Origin: Waterburya agarophytonicola KI4
Lineage (GTDB): Bacteria > Cyanobacteriota > Cyanobacteriia > Cyanobacteriales > Xenococcaceae
Direction of reading: 5' to 3'
Length of the DNA: 64,000 nt
Assembly: GCF_020640915.1 (NCBI RefSeq)
Contig: NZ_JADWDC010000013.1
Coordinates: 1 to 64,000 of the forward strand
Below the pieces are notes generated by a model, which searched no databases, was not told the DNA's origin, and saw only the letters and a program-made list of their open reading frames with translations. A program made the translations under genes and the position numbers. Shown piece after piece: positions 17,260 through 27,246 of this stretch (position 1 is its first letter; every line of letters begins with the position of its first letter).

Positions 17260-19194
17260 ATGGCTAGCACTTACGATGCAGATCAAATTCAGGTTCTAGA
17301 GGGTCTAGAAGCAGTACGCAAACGCCCAGGGATGTATATTGGTTCGACAGGGCCGAAAGGACTGCATCACTTAGTATATGAGGTGGTGGATAACTCCATC
17401 GATGAGGCTCTTGCTGGTTTTTGTACCCACATAGAAGTTGATATAAATCCTGATGGTTCAATCAGTGTAACTGACGATGGGCGGGGTATTCCTACGGGCA
17501 TTCATTCTAAGACAGGGAAGTCAGCCTTAGAAACGGTAATGACTGTTCTTCATGCTGGAGGTAAATTTGGTGGCGACGGTAGTGGTTACAAAGTTTCTGG
17601 TGGTTTACATGGGGTGGGTGTATCCGTAGTTAACGCCCTCTCAAAATTAGTAGAGGTTACGGTTTGGCGAGATAAAAAGGTTTACGTTCAACGCTATGAA
17701 AGAGGCAAACCTCAAGGACAGTTAGCGGCAGAACCCAACAAGCAAGATCCTAAGCGTACGGGGACTTCAGTTCATTTTGTTCCTGATGAAACTATCTTTA
17801 CTGAGACAACTGTCTTTGAATACGAAATTTTAGCCAAGCGTCTCAAAGAGTTGGCTTATCTTAATGCAGGAATTAAGATTACTTTTAGTGATAATCGAGG
17901 GGAAGAAGTACGCCAAGATATATTTTGTTACGAAGGCGGAATTAAAGAATACGTCGAGTACATGAATAGGGAAAAGGATGCCCTGCACCAAGACATTATT
18001 TACGTCAACAAAGAGAAAAAAGGCGTAACGGTGGAAGTTGCTTTGCAGTGGTGTATTGATGCCTATAGCGATAATCTTTTAGGTTTTGCTAATAACATTC
18101 GTACGATTGATGGGGGTACTCACCTAGAAGGGTTGAAGACTGTCTTGACTCGGACAATGAATACTTTTGCCCGCAAGCGCAACAAGATTAAGGAAAATGA
18201 GTCTAATCTTGGCGGAGAAAACATCCGAGAAGGCTTGACTGGGGTAGTTTCAGTGAAAGTACCCGATCCTGAATTTGAAGGACAAACTAAAACTAAGCTT
18301 GGTAATACAGAGGTTCGCGGTATTGTGGATTCTCTGGTAGGGGAAGTTCTCAAAGATTATCTTGAATTTAATCTCAATGTTGGCGATTCCATTATTGAAA
18401 AAGCTTTACTGTCTTTTAAGGCTGCCGAAGCAGCGCGCCATGCTAGGGAACTAGTCCAACGGAAATCTGTTTTAGAATCTTCTCCTTTACCTGGGAAACT
18501 CTCTGACTGTAGTTCGCGCGATCCTGAAGAATCTGAGATATTTCTCGTGGAAGGAGATTCTGCGGGGGGAAGCGCAAAGCAAGGGAGAGACAGAAGATTT
18601 CAGGCAATTTTGCCCCTAAGAGGTAAAATCATTAATATTGAAAAGACTGATGATAGTAAAATTTATAAGAATAATGAGATTCAGTCGATGATTACTGCCC
18701 TTGGCTTGGGTATTAAAGGGGATGAGTTTGACCCTTCTCAATTGCGCTATCATCGCATTGTGATTATGACTGATGCCGACGTTGATGGGGCGCATATCAG
18801 GACTTTAATTTTAACTTTCTTCTTCCGCTACCAGCGGGCATTAGTAGACCAAGGTTATATTTATATAGCTTGTCCTCCTCTGTATAAACTAGAACGGGGA
18901 CGCAATCATCAGTATTGCTATAGCGATCGCGAATTACAACAGCGTATTGATGAATTTCCCGCCAATGCAAACTATACCATTCAGCGTTTTAAAGGATTAG
19001 GTGAGATGATGCCCCAACAGCTTTGGGACACTACTATGAATCCTGAAACTCGCGCTATGAAGCGGGTAGAAATAGACGATGCAGCAGAAGCTGATCGCAT
19101 TTTCACCGTCTTGATGGGCGATCGCGTTGCCCCCCGACGGGAGTTTATTGAAACCAACGCGCCTAAGTTAAATTTAGACGATTTGGATATTTGA
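17260..19194 (+). CDS. gyrB: DNA gyrase subunit B
   Basis: This is a full-length 644-residue GyrB. The GHKL ATPase domain has [22 protein letters not shown] and [14 protein letters not shown]. The transducer domain follows, and the TOPRIM domain has [19 protein letters not shown] and [14 protein letters not shown]. With GyrA it introduces negative supercoils using ATP. There is no intein. An SD (GGAGAG) precedes the ATG and a strong intrinsic terminator follows 64 bp after the stop, so it is probably monocistronic. Confidence 0.97.
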   Translation: MASTYDADQIQVLEGLEAVRKRPGMYIGSTGPKGLHHLVYEVVDNSIDEALAGFCTHIEVDINPDGSISVTDDGRGIPTGIHSKTGKSALETVMTVLHAGGKFGGDGSGYKVSGGLHGVGVSVVNALSKLVEVTVWRDKKVYVQRYERGKPQGQLAAEPNKQDPKRTGTSVHFVPDETIFTETTVFEYEILAKRLKELAYLNAGIKITFSDNRGEEVRQDIFCYEGGIKEYVEYMNREKDALHQDIIYVNKEKKGVTVEVALQWCIDAYSDNLLGFANNIRTIDGGTHLEGLKTVLTRTMNTFARKRNKIKENESNLGGENIREGLTGVVSVKVPDPEFEGQTKTKLGNTEVRGIVDSLVGEVLKDYLEFNLNVGDSIIEKALLSFKAAEAARHARELVQRKSVLESSPLPGKLSDCSSRDPEESEIFLVEGDSAGGSAKQGRDRRFQAILPLRGKIINIEKTDDSKIYKNNEIQSMITALGLGIKGDEFDPSQLRYHRIVIMTDADVDGAHIRTLILTFFFRYQRALVDQGYIYIACPPLYKLERGRNHQYCYSDRELQQRIDEFPANANYTIQRFKGLGEMMPQQLWDTTMNPETRAMKRVEIDDAAEADRIFTVLMGDRVAPRREFIETNAPKLNLDDLDI

Positions 19195-19207
19195 GGTGTG
19201 TCGATTA

Positions 19208-19247
19208 AAGCATAAGGTGAAATTTTCAAGCATAAGGTGAAATTTCA
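19208..19247. repeat. Tandem duplication of a 20-bp unit
   Basis: Two adjacent copies of AAGCATAAGGTGAAATTT plus two variable bases lie between the gyrB stop and its terminator. It probably arose by slippage; no function is evident. Confidence 0.75.
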
Positions 19248-19257
19248 CGAACTATAT

Positions 19258-19291
19258 AGAGTATCTCACACTATAAGAGATACTCTTTTTT
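19258..19291 (+). terminator. Intrinsic terminator of gyrB
   Basis: A perfect 10-bp stem (AGAGTATCTC with GAGATACTCT), a 9-nt loop and a following run of six T after the last stem bases. It is one of the clearest terminators in the window. Confidence 0.88.
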
Positions 19292-19574
19292 ATGGGTGTT
19301 TTAAAGGCTAAGGTTTATATTGCTCTATATTTTAAAGAAACTTTATGTATTAATTGCCCATTGCCATTTATTCCATAAGCCATTTATGGCAATTGATTAC
19401 TCTAGCTTACTTTGAGCTTAAATTGAGCAAAACTCAAGTTAGGTAATAGTTATCGGCAAAAATACCAGGTATTGAAGTCAAAATTCAACTTAATAATTGA
19501 AATACAGTATTTATCTGTATATTTTCTCTTTTTTGCCAAGGAAAACTATCTATATCAGTTACATAGCTAGATAT
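19292..19574. other. Gap before the restriction-modification gene
   Basis: AT-rich sequence after the gyrB terminator. It presumably carries the promoter for the MmeI-type gene. No strong SD, operator or small ORF was recognised. Confidence 0.45.
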
Positions 19575-22328
19575 ATGATAGTCTCTTCTCGCCTGGTTGA
19601 TGTTACAAGTCGATCGCAAAACCTCCAAGCATTCGTCAATTTTTGTCAGCAATATATTTCGGGAAAAGAACGAAGTGAGGCACAGAAGTTTTTAGATCGA
19701 TTCTTTCAAGCTTTTGGGCATGAGGGTGCGATCGAAGCGGGGGCAGAATTGGAAAAAGCGATCGCCAAAGGAAGCAAAAAAGGCAAAACGGGTTTTGCAG
19801 ATTTGGTATGGAAACCCCGTGTTTTGATCGAAATGAAGACTAAGGGGGAAGATCTAGCCAAGCACTACCGTCAAGCGTTTAATTATTGGACGAGACTAGT
19901 TCCAGATCGTCCGCAATACGTGATTTTGTGTAACTTTGATGAGTTTTGGATTTATGATTTTAACTCTCAAGTAGACGAACCCGTGGATATTGTGGCTTTA
20001 GAAGATTTGCCCAAGCGGGTTGCAGTTTTTGGCTTTATGGAGATCGAGGACAAAACGCCGATCTTCAATAATAATCAGGTGGAGATTACCAAAGAAACTG
20101 CTCGAAAAATGGGCGAACTATATGAAATCATCGAGCAAAGAGGCAAAAAAGAAGGATTTAAGGATTATGTAGCCCGAAGATTGATTTTGCAATGCGTATT
20201 ATCGATGTTTGCTGAGGATCGGGGACTATTGCCCGATAATATTTTTACTCGTTGCGTTGATGAATGCCTAAACGGTAAAAGTTCTTACGATCTTTTGGGT
20301 GGTTTATTTGACGCGATGAATCGCCCTGGGATAATTCCTGCGGGGAGATACAAAGGTGTCGATTATTTTAACGGGGGGTTATTTGCCACCATCCATCACG
20401 TTGAACTAACCCAAGAAGAATTAACCCTGCTAGCAACCGCAGCTAAAGAAGATTGGACAACCATTCGCCCCGCCATCTTTGGCAGTATTTTTGAAGGCAC
20501 AGCCAGCAACAAGCAACGCCATCGTCACGGCATCCACTTTACTAGCGAGGTGGACATTATGAAAATAGTACGTCCTACTATTAGTAATTATTGGGATGAA
20601 AAGATCGAAGTTGCCAACTCCATTGCGGAATTAAGTGCTTTGCAATTAGAACTGTCAAACTACCGCGTCTTCGATCCTGCCTGTGGTTCGGGAAATTTTT
20701 TGTATTTGGCATATCAAGAGTTAAAAGAAATCGAAAAAGACTTACTCGATAAAATTGCCTCACGTCGTCGTTCCGAAACCTCAAAACAACAGGTACAGAT
20801 GGGTTTGGTAACACCGTTACAGTTTTACGGCATGGATATCAATCCCTTTGCCGTGGAACTAGCCAAAGTAACTTTGACTATCGCTAAAAAAGTTGCGATC
20901 GATAAACTGGGTTTAACCGAACAAGAATTACCCCTCGATACTTTAGACCAAAATATTGTCTGTGATGATGCTTTGTTTTCTCCTTGGGTTAAAGCAGATG
21001 CGATCATCGGCAATCCTCCTTTTTTGGGTGGGAAAAGATTAAAGCAAGAGTTAGGTGAAGAATATACAGAAAAAGTATACAAACAATTTTTCGATGTAAA
21101 AGGTCAACCTGATTTTTGTACCTATTGGTTTAGATTAGCAGAGGATAATTTGGAACAGAATGGTAGGGCTGGTTTGGTTGGGACTAACTCTATTGCTCAA
21201 AATACAAGTCGCGAAGCTAGTTTAGATTATTTAACTGATAATGGTAGCTATATCCATGATGCTATTTCCTCTCAAGTTTGGTCTGGTGATGCTAATGTTC
21301 ATGTAAGCATTGTCAATTGGTCTAAACAAAAACCCGAAAAACTATTTTTGGATAATTTACCAGTTGAGAGAATATCTACATCCTTGAAAAACGAGATTGC
21401 AGTAAATAAGGCTAAAAAAATCAAAGCAAACAAAAATTATTCATTTGAAGGATGTAAGTTGATTGGCAAAGGGTTTATTATTTCAAAACATGAAGCTCAA
21501 CAATGGACACAAGAATCATCCAAAAATGCAGAGGTTTTAAAACCCATGATAGATGGAAAGAGTTTAGTAAACTTACATCTACCAATGGATTGGATCATAG
21601 ACTTTAACAATATGTCGATTGAAGAAGCGTTTAGCTATAAAAAACCTTTGGAAAGAGTTAAAAATACAGTCAAGATAGAACGAGAAAACAAAAAAAATAA
21701 AAAATTAAAAGAAAAATGGTGGTTGTTTGAAAGATCTAGACCAGCAATGAGAAAAGCACTAACAGGTTTATCTTGCTACTTTGCTATTCCCAAAGTTACT
21801 AAATACACAGTTTTTAGTCCCATAGATATTTCAATTCTGCCCTGTGAAGCAAATATGGTTATCGCTTCGGATGATTATTATATTTTGGGCATTATTAATT
21901 CACATATTCATCGCTTATGGGTTAAAGCTCAAAGTTCTACATTAAAAGGAGATACAAGATATACCAATACAACCTGTTTTGAAACTTTTCCTTTTCCCCA
22001 AAATCATAGTAGGGGCGAACGGCGGTTCGCGGATACGGATAACGTCGTGCAGCAAATACGGGATAAAATGACCGAACTCCATGAATATCGCACCCAACAA
22101 ATGGAGCAAAAACAATGGGGTATTACCCAACTATATAACCAATACTTTCACGAACCAGCCAGTAAACTTTATCAACTACACCAACAACTAGATAAATTAG
22201 TCCTGCAAGCCTATGGCTTTAAAACAAATGACGATATTTTAGCCAAACTTTTAGAGTTGAATTTAGAACTAGTAGCCAAAGAAAAAAGGGGAGAACCAGT
22301 TATTGGTGCAGAATCGCCAATTGATTGA
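19575..22328 (+). CDS. MmeI-type fused restriction endonuclease and DNA methyltransferase (type IIL)
   Basis: From ATG 19575 the protein is 917 residues, close to MmeI (about 919); a TTG at 19497 would add 26 unconserved residues. The N-terminal nuclease has D76-x9-E86-x-K88 (GFADLVWKPRVLIEMKTKG), the same spacing as the MmeI PD-(D/E)xK site. A helical linker follows. The adenine methyltransferase has motif I DPACGSGNFLYLA (about 367) and motif IV NPPFLGG (about 480). The target-recognition domain ends at the family-typical FETFPFPQ. Such enzymes both cut and methylate one DNA strand and need no separate partner; none is adjacent. A palindromic repeat is inserted in frame after FPFPQ. The recognition sequence cannot be read directly. 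Confidence 0.87.
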   Translation: MIVSSRLVDVTSRSQNLQAFVNFCQQYISGKERSEAQKFLDRFFQAFGHEGAIEAGAELEKAIAKGSKKGKTGFADLVWKPRVLIEMKTKGEDLAKHYRQAFNYWTRLVPDRPQYVILCNFDEFWIYDFNSQVDEPVDIVALEDLPKRVAVFGFMEIEDKTPIFNNNQVEITKETARKMGELYEIIEQRGKKEGFKDYVARRLILQCVLSMFAEDRGLLPDNIFTRCVDECLNGKSSYDLLGGLFDAMNRPGIIPAGRYKGVDYFNGGLFATIHHVELTQEELTLLATAAKEDWTTIRPAIFGSIFEGTASNKQRHRHGIHFTSEVDIMKIVRPTISNYWDEKIEVANSIAELSALQLELSNYRVFDPACGSGNFLYLAYQELKEIEKDLLDKIASRRRSETSKQQVQMGLVTPLQFYGMDINPFAVELAKVTLTIAKKVAIDKLGLTEQELPLDTLDQNIVCDDALFSPWVKADAIIGNPPFLGGKRLKQELGEEYTEKVYKQFFDVKGQPDFCTYWFRLAEDNLEQNGRAGLVGTNSIAQNTSREASLDYLTDNGSYIHDAISSQVWSGDANVHVSIVNWSKQKPEKLFLDNLPVERISTSLKNEIAVNKAKKIKANKNYSFEGCKLIGKGFIISKHEAQQWTQESSKNAEVLKPMIDGKSLVNLHLPMDWIIDFNNMSIEEAFSYKKPLERVKNTVKIERENKKNKKLKEKWWLFERSRPAMRKALTGLSCYFAIPKVTKYTVFSPIDISILPCEANMVIASDDYYILGIINSHIHRLWVKAQSSTLKGDTRYTNTTCFETFPFPQNHSRGERRFADTDNVVQQIRDKMTELHEYRTQQMEQKQWGITQLYNQYFHEPASKLYQLHQQLDKLVLQAYGFKTNDDILAKLLELNLELVAKEKRGEPVIGAESPID
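22008..22040. repeat. Palindromic repeat inserted in frame in the MmeI-type gene
   Basis: The core GCGAAC-GGCG-GTTCGC (22015-22030), preceded by GTAGGG, resembles the interspersed GTAGGGGCGAAC palindromes of cyanobacteria. It encodes about RGERRFADT inside the C-terminal domain without breaking the frame. A related partial sequence, TAGGGGGCGAAC, occurs between the Get3d-like gene and chlG near 15142. Confidence 0.55.
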
Positions 22329-22500
22329 GATTTTTAATGGTATTTAAACAAGTTTATCAGCAAAAAAACAACGCGATCGCTGATTGAGTTTATAGTGATT
22401 CAACTCGTCGTAGTCTTGCAAAATTATCATATTTCCAAATCCATAGAGCGAAGCAATAAAAATACTTGGATTTGCGATCGCTTTGAATCAAAAAACGACA

Positions 22501-23952
22501 CTATGACGCTACCAGACTGCTTTTTGCAGGTAAAGTGATTTCTAACTTATTAGCATTAGTGGTATTGTGCCACTCCAATCTGCCAGATCCATATACAACA
22601 TTGCTGGGTTGAGATTGCAATTCTGTAACTACAAACTCAGCCAAAGATTGTTCTTGACCGATATTAACCGCAACTATTATTTCTTCTTCATCTAAAACAC
22701 GAGCAAAGATATAAACATTTCGATCTGCATAAAGAGTATGATAACTTCCAGTACGCAAACTAGGATATTTGTGGCGCAACCCAATCAATTCTTTGTGCGC
22801 TTTTAAAATTTCTACATCCCACTTTTCGGCTTCGGGGAAGACGCGACGACAATCGGGATCTTTCCCTCCTATTAAACCAACTTCATCGCCATAAAAGATG
22901 CTAGGTGCGCCAGGAAAAGTCATCAACAAAACTGTTGAAAGCAGAAAGCTCTGCTTATCTTCTCTAACAGTAGTGAGCATTCTAGGGGTGTCATGGCTGT
23001 CTAATAAATTTAATTGAGCTAGCTGTATTTCCCAATCGTATAGTTTGAGCAAAGCATCAATTCTAATGGCATATTCCGTACCCGAAATTGGCGGATAGGG
23101 TTTTAACTCCCCCTGACAATATTGGGGATCGTAGTTTTCTCCCCCAGCAAAAGCAATAGTAGGCTCGGTAAAGCGATAGTTCATCACTCCATCAAACTGT
23201 GTACCATCCAGCCAATAGCTAGCATCGCCCCAAATCTCCCCAACTATATAAGCATCGGGATTTACTGCTTTAACGCGATCGCGAAATTCTTGCCAAAAAC
23301 CAGGAGTATCTACTTCATTGGGTACATCCAACCGCCAGCCATCTATACCCTTATGCAACCAATATTCTGCCACCTGCATGATATATTCTTTGACTTGGGG
23401 GTTGTCGTGGTTAAACTCGGGTAGAGCGCGATCGCCAATCCAACTTTGATAGTTAGCGGGTTTGTCTCCATCATATGCTGAGAGGGGCCAACCGTGAATT
23501 ACAAACCAATCTAGCCAAGGGGAATTAGGGCCATTTTCGAGAATATCATTAAAGAAAAAGAAGCCCCGACTAGCATGGTTAAATACTCCATCCAGGACTA
23601 CCTTCATATCTTTTTTATGAGCAGCCTCAATCAAGGCATCAAACGCCGCATTCCCCCCCAACATGGGATCTACTTGATAATAGTCGTGGGTATGGTAGCG
23701 ATGGTTAGAAGCAGACTGAAAAATCGGCGTGAAGTAAATGGCATTGATGCCCAAGTCTTCTAAATAATCTAATTTATCAATTACTCCCCAGAGGTTTCCT
23801 CCCTTGTATCCTTGATAGGTTGGAGTAGCGTCCCAACCTTCGTATTTAGAAGCTTGCCATTGCCCCTTGAGAGTCGATGTACCTTTGGCAAAGCGATCGG
23901 GAAATATTTGGTAGAAAACAGCATTTTTGACCCAATCTGGTGTTTTAATCAT
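22501..23952 (-). CDS. Glycoside hydrolase family 13 (alpha-amylase / maltodextrin hydrolase type)
   Basis: This 483-residue alpha-amylase-family enzyme starts directly with the catalytic barrel (NAVFYQIFPDRFAKG), without an N-terminal carbohydrate module. The conserved regions are VVLDGVFNHAS (I), DGWRLDVPNEV (II, nucleophile Asp), IVGEIWGDAS (III, acid Glu) and LLDSHDTPR (IV). A short beta domain ends the protein. It would hydrolyse alpha-glucans or maltodextrins in the cytosol; no signal peptide is visible. It lies 89 bp after a MalK-like ABC ATPase on the same strand, which fits uptake and use of an alpha-glucoside. Confidence 0.88.
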   Translation of the reverse strand: MIKTPDWVKNAVFYQIFPDRFAKGTSTLKGQWQASKYEGWDATPTYQGYKGGNLWGVIDKLDYLEDLGINAIYFTPIFQSASNHRYHTHDYYQVDPMLGGNAAFDALIEAAHKKDMKVVLDGVFNHASRGFFFFNDILENGPNSPWLDWFVIHGWPLSAYDGDKPANYQSWIGDRALPEFNHDNPQVKEYIMQVAEYWLHKGIDGWRLDVPNEVDTPGFWQEFRDRVKAVNPDAYIVGEIWGDASYWLDGTQFDGVMNYRFTEPTIAFAGGENYDPQYCQGELKPYPPISGTEYAIRIDALLKLYDWEIQLAQLNLLDSHDTPRMLTTVREDKQSFLLSTVLLMTFPGAPSIFYGDEVGLIGGKDPDCRRVFPEAEKWDVEILKAHKELIGLRHKYPSLRTGSYHTLYADRNVYIFARVLDEEEIIVAVNIGQEQSLAEFVVTELQSQPSNVVYGSGRLEWHNTTNANKLEITLPAKSSLVAS

Positions 23953-24041
23953 TGTTATTGCTTGTTAATTGTTGGTTGTTGGTGCGAACTTTAGTAATGA
24001 CACCAGAAAATATTACTTTAATAAATTACTTTAAATAATTA

Positions 24042-25301
24042 TTAAACAGCGATCGCCCTTCCATCATCAACTGCAAAAAGATGGATTTTTTCTAAATCTA
24101 CCGCCAGCCACAGGATATCGCCGATGGCAATAGGCTTATCTGGTGGAAGAGATACGGTTAGAAGTGTCTCAATATCTGCTACTAAATGAGCCGAAACATA
24201 GGTTTCGTTACCCAATGCTTCTACTAAATCTACCTCAATTTGAATACTAGATTTGCTTTCTGGTGCTAAATGTAAATGTTGAGGGCGAATACCCAAAGTT
24301 AAAGATTTTACTTTATTTAGCTGTAGAGAAGATTGCCAAATTGGAGGTAAATCCAATTCAAAATAGGGATGTAATAGCTTAGTAGAATTAACTAAAGTTA
24401 CGGGCAAAAAATTCATAGGTGGAGAGCCAATAAACTCTGCTACAAAACGATTAGCAGGACTATTATATATTTCTAGAGGTGAATCTATTTGCTGAATTTG
24501 TCCGTTATTCATGACCGCAATGCGATCGCCCATAGTCATGGCTTCTGTTTGATCGTGGGTCACATAAATCGTGGTTGTCTCTAGCTGTCGCTGAAGTTTG
24601 ACAATTTGGGCGCGGGTTTGGGTGCGTAGTTTAGCATCCAGGTTAGATAAAGGCTCGTCCATCAAAAAAACCTGGGGGTTACGAGCGATCGCTCTTCCCA
24701 AAGCTACCCGTTGTTTTTGCCCTCCTGAAAGTTCTTTGGGCAAACGATATAGCAAAGGCTCTATTTGTAATAGATTAGCAACATATCTCACCCGATCTCG
24801 AATACTTTTTTCCTTCGCCGACATATATCTGAAACTACGTGGCAAATTACGAGTCACACTGACTAGAAAATCCTCCGATAGCTTCTTAACTGCTAGCTCT
24901 TTGTGGTTTGCTGATGAGTGATAACTGTTGCGTCGCAAACCAAAAGCAATATTATCGTAAATATTGAGGTGGGGATATAAAGCATAATTCTGAAATACCA
25001 TGGCAATATCCCTCGCTTTTGGCGGTAGATCGTTTACCAGGCGATCTCCAATTCGGATATTTCCCCCTGTCAACTCCTCTAAACCAGCCATTAAGCGTAA
25101 TAGAGTACTTTTCCCACAACCAGAAGGGCCCACCAAAACCAAAAACTCTCCATTACTAACAGTAAAGTTAATGTCTCGCAAGACGCTAACTTGCTTGGAG
25201 TTAGTTATTTTTTGGATGTTTGCTGATGGAGCAAGATCGTTGCGATCCGCTTGAGAGCGAGAATAGCTTTTATAGACATTTTCGACTACAACCTGTGCCA
25301 C
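24042..25301 (-). CDS. Sugar ABC transporter ATPase (UgpC/MalK/GgtA-like) with extra insertions
   Basis: This is a 419-residue MalK-type ATPase. Walker A GPSGCGKST (58-66), Q-loop VFQNYALYPHLNIYDNIAFGL, signature LSGGQKQR (191-198), Walker B VFLMDEPLSNLD and the H-loop VTHDQTEAMTMGDR are intact. A C-terminal OB-type regulatory domain follows. Compared with MalK it has two insertions: about 20 residues near 15-37, and about 38 residues (125-162) before the signature motif. The ATPase powers uptake of sugars or compatible solutes. No permease genes are adjacent, so it must serve components encoded elsewhere. It is probably co-transcribed with the downstream GH13 gene. Confidence 0.83.
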   Translation of the reverse strand: MAQVVVENVYKSYSRSQADRNDLAPSANIQKITNSKQVSVLRDINFTVSNGEFLVLVGPSGCGKSTLLRLMAGLEELTGGNIRIGDRLVNDLPPKARDIAMVFQNYALYPHLNIYDNIAFGLRRNSYHSSANHKELAVKKLSEDFLVSVTRNLPRSFRYMSAKEKSIRDRVRYVANLLQIEPLLYRLPKELSGGQKQRVALGRAIARNPQVFLMDEPLSNLDAKLRTQTRAQIVKLQRQLETTTIYVTHDQTEAMTMGDRIAVMNNGQIQQIDSPLEIYNSPANRFVAEFIGSPPMNFLPVTLVNSTKLLHPYFELDLPPIWQSSLQLNKVKSLTLGIRPQHLHLAPESKSSIQIEVDLVEALGNETYVSAHLVADIETLLTVSLPPDKPIAIGDILWLAVDLEKIHLFAVDDGRAIAV

Positions 25302-25436
25302 TATAAAACCTAAATAAAATAGACATTTTGAGTGCTAAGTAATGGTATCACTTGTATTAATGTCCAGGTACGAGAAAAAATATTTATTCCATAATTTCTA
25401 TAATTTGTTATCTAAATCTTAGGACTCAACACTAAA

Positions 25437-25961
25437 TTATCGATTTATAAAGCGATCGCAAACATCCTGATGCTGTTGTTGAGATTCAGCACTATTGGTC
25501 ACTATTTCCAGACGTATTTTGGCATTATTGGCAGCAGAAAGACTGGCAATAGCATCTAAAAGATCCTGGGCTGTTTGAAGATCTAGATATTTGCTTCTGA
25601 CTAGATGAAGACTGTTAGTATCATCTATCTCATCGTATTTGAAACCGTTGACCTTTTCTTGATTAACAATCACTTCTGTGATTTTTTCAGGATTGATACC
25701 AACTCTTTCAATAACTAGTTTTTCTCTACGAATGGGTATTTTGATAATTCGAGTTTCAACTTCTTTACGAACAATTACTTCCCCAACCTTTTGCTTGCGA
25801 CGAGTAACCTGAAGTTTTTCTTCCAACAAAGAAATTTTAGTTAATCCTGAAGTATCATTATATTTCTTAGCGTGATCTAGATTGGAATTCACTTTATAGT
25901 CATTCGGTTGAGAGTTAATATCTGGAGAGTTATTAACAAGCTCGCTATCACTGATAGTCAT
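25437..25961 (-). CDS. DUF2382 (YsnF/AvaK-type) protein
   Basis: The 174-residue protein has a polar N-terminus (1-45). A DUF2382 core follows: LLEEKLQVTRRKQKVGEVIV, then RKEVETRIIKIPIRREKLVIERVG. The C-terminal 70 residues (DLQTAQDLLDAIASLSAANN) are not assigned. DUF2382 proteins are linked to general or osmotic stress in several bacteria, but the mechanism is unknown. It is the first of two DUF2382 genes here, 120 bp from the second, on the same strand. Confidence 0.72.
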   Translation of the reverse strand: MTISDSELVNNSPDINSQPNDYKVNSNLDHAKKYNDTSGLTKISLLEEKLQVTRRKQKVGEVIVRKEVETRIIKIPIRREKLVIERVGINPEKITEVIVNQEKVNGFKYDEIDDTNSLHLVRSKYLDLQTAQDLLDAIASLSAANNAKIRLEIVTNSAESQQQHQDVCDRFINR

Positions 25962-26081
25962 TTTTTTATTATTATTGATTGCGGATAAATTAAGTAATAT
26001 TCAATCGACAAAGACGCTCTATCGAACGCCTTTGCATAATTGATGTACGATTCAAAAATCGACTAAGGTTAGATTGTTAAA

Positions 26082-26954
26082 TTACAGATTGTTGTTTACT
26101 ACCGCGTCGCCATCAGTTTCGACATCCAATTCTTCACGACGAATAGTTTCTTTAGCAGAGACTACATCTTTTTCTACTTCTTTGCGAATACTTACTTCTT
26201 CTCTGACAAAAGCTTGTTTTTCAATATCAGCAGTTTCTTCGTACATTTCTACTCTTGCTACTTCTCCTGCATTAAAACTAGCTTCCCCAGGAGTTACAGC
26301 AGTGGTGTCAGTAGGAGTTGTGCGTTCGACTATCAGTCTTTCTTTCTCAATTGGAACAGATACAGTGGCAGTTTCGGTTTCTACTCTTTTACCAATTGTT
26401 ACCGCACCAGCTACAAAACGGTCTTTATTTGCGACCAAACGTTCTTCGTATAGTTTGAGGTTTTGACGGTCGTCAACTTCTTGATGTGCGTATAAACTTG
26501 GTTCGCGGTCGTAAGCGTAAGAATCGGTCTTATTATATGCACCACTATCATAGCCTCCCGCTTCTTGGGCATAGACAGTGTTGTCGGCATCGTAATCTAC
26601 TCCTCGATAAATGGTTCTGACTCGTTCTTCGTAGTCATAATCGACGGTCATATCATCGTCATATTCAGGAAGATTTTCAGCCTCTTCTTTGGTTAGACCT
26701 TTAGCATAAACTCTTTCTTGGCTGTAGTCTACGCTAGCTCTGCCAATGGGTAAAAGCACTTTTTTGCCAAAAATCCAAAATCCAGTATCGATTACTAAAT
26801 AGCGAAAGCGACCAGTCTCATCAACAAGAATGTCATAGACAGAACCTATTTTATCATTTTGATAATCATAGACAGAAAAGCTTTTGATGTCTTCACCACC
26901 AAAAACATCTTGTTTATAGTCTGGATATAAGTCAGCAATTTTAGCTAGTACCAT
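26082..26954 (-). CDS. PRC-barrel and DUF2382 protein
   Basis: In this 290-residue protein, residues about 18-80 form a PRC-barrel (FSVYDYQNDKIGSVYDILVD, then FRYLVIDTGFWIFGKKVLLP). Residues about 150-285 are DUF2382, with repeated charged strands (LKLYEERLVANKDRFVAGAV, RVETETATVSVPIEKERLIV, IRREELDVET). The central part is rich in Asp and Tyr. PRC-barrel/DUF2382 proteins are common in cyanobacteria and Deinococcus and are tied to stress responses; no enzymatic role is known. It is followed by the shorter DUF2382 gene. Confidence 0.82.
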   Translation of the reverse strand: MVLAKIADLYPDYKQDVFGGEDIKSFSVYDYQNDKIGSVYDILVDETGRFRYLVIDTGFWIFGKKVLLPIGRASVDYSQERVYAKGLTKEEAENLPEYDDDMTVDYDYEERVRTIYRGVDYDADNTVYAQEAGGYDSGAYNKTDSYAYDREPSLYAHQEVDDRQNLKLYEERLVANKDRFVAGAVTIGKRVETETATVSVPIEKERLIVERTTPTDTTAVTPGEASFNAGEVARVEMYEETADIEKQAFVREEVSIRKEVEKDVVSAKETIRREELDVETDGDAVVNNNL

Positions 26955-27246
26955 AATTTGTTTTATTCCTTAGAGATGTTTTTTTATTTCAATTTCACCT
27001 TCAGGTTATTATTTATATTTTTTTGTTTCATCTAACTTGTGATGTATATCTCAATAATAATTAGTCGTGCTAATGATATATAAAAATCTGACGATCAAGA
27101 AACTACAAGAAACTATTAGTCAAGTTAATTACGATCGCTTTAAAGAAATTTGCTACTATTTTTTTTATATCTTTAGATAGGTTTGTTTTCTACTTTTATT
27201 TGAAACTATATGGAATATAGAAACGAAAATACAACTGTTTAAAAAT

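Noticed and set aside
19497-19574. 26-residue N-terminal extension of the MmeI-type protein from a TTG
   Set aside because: The extension is hydrophobic and AT-driven, and the ATG start gives the normal family length.
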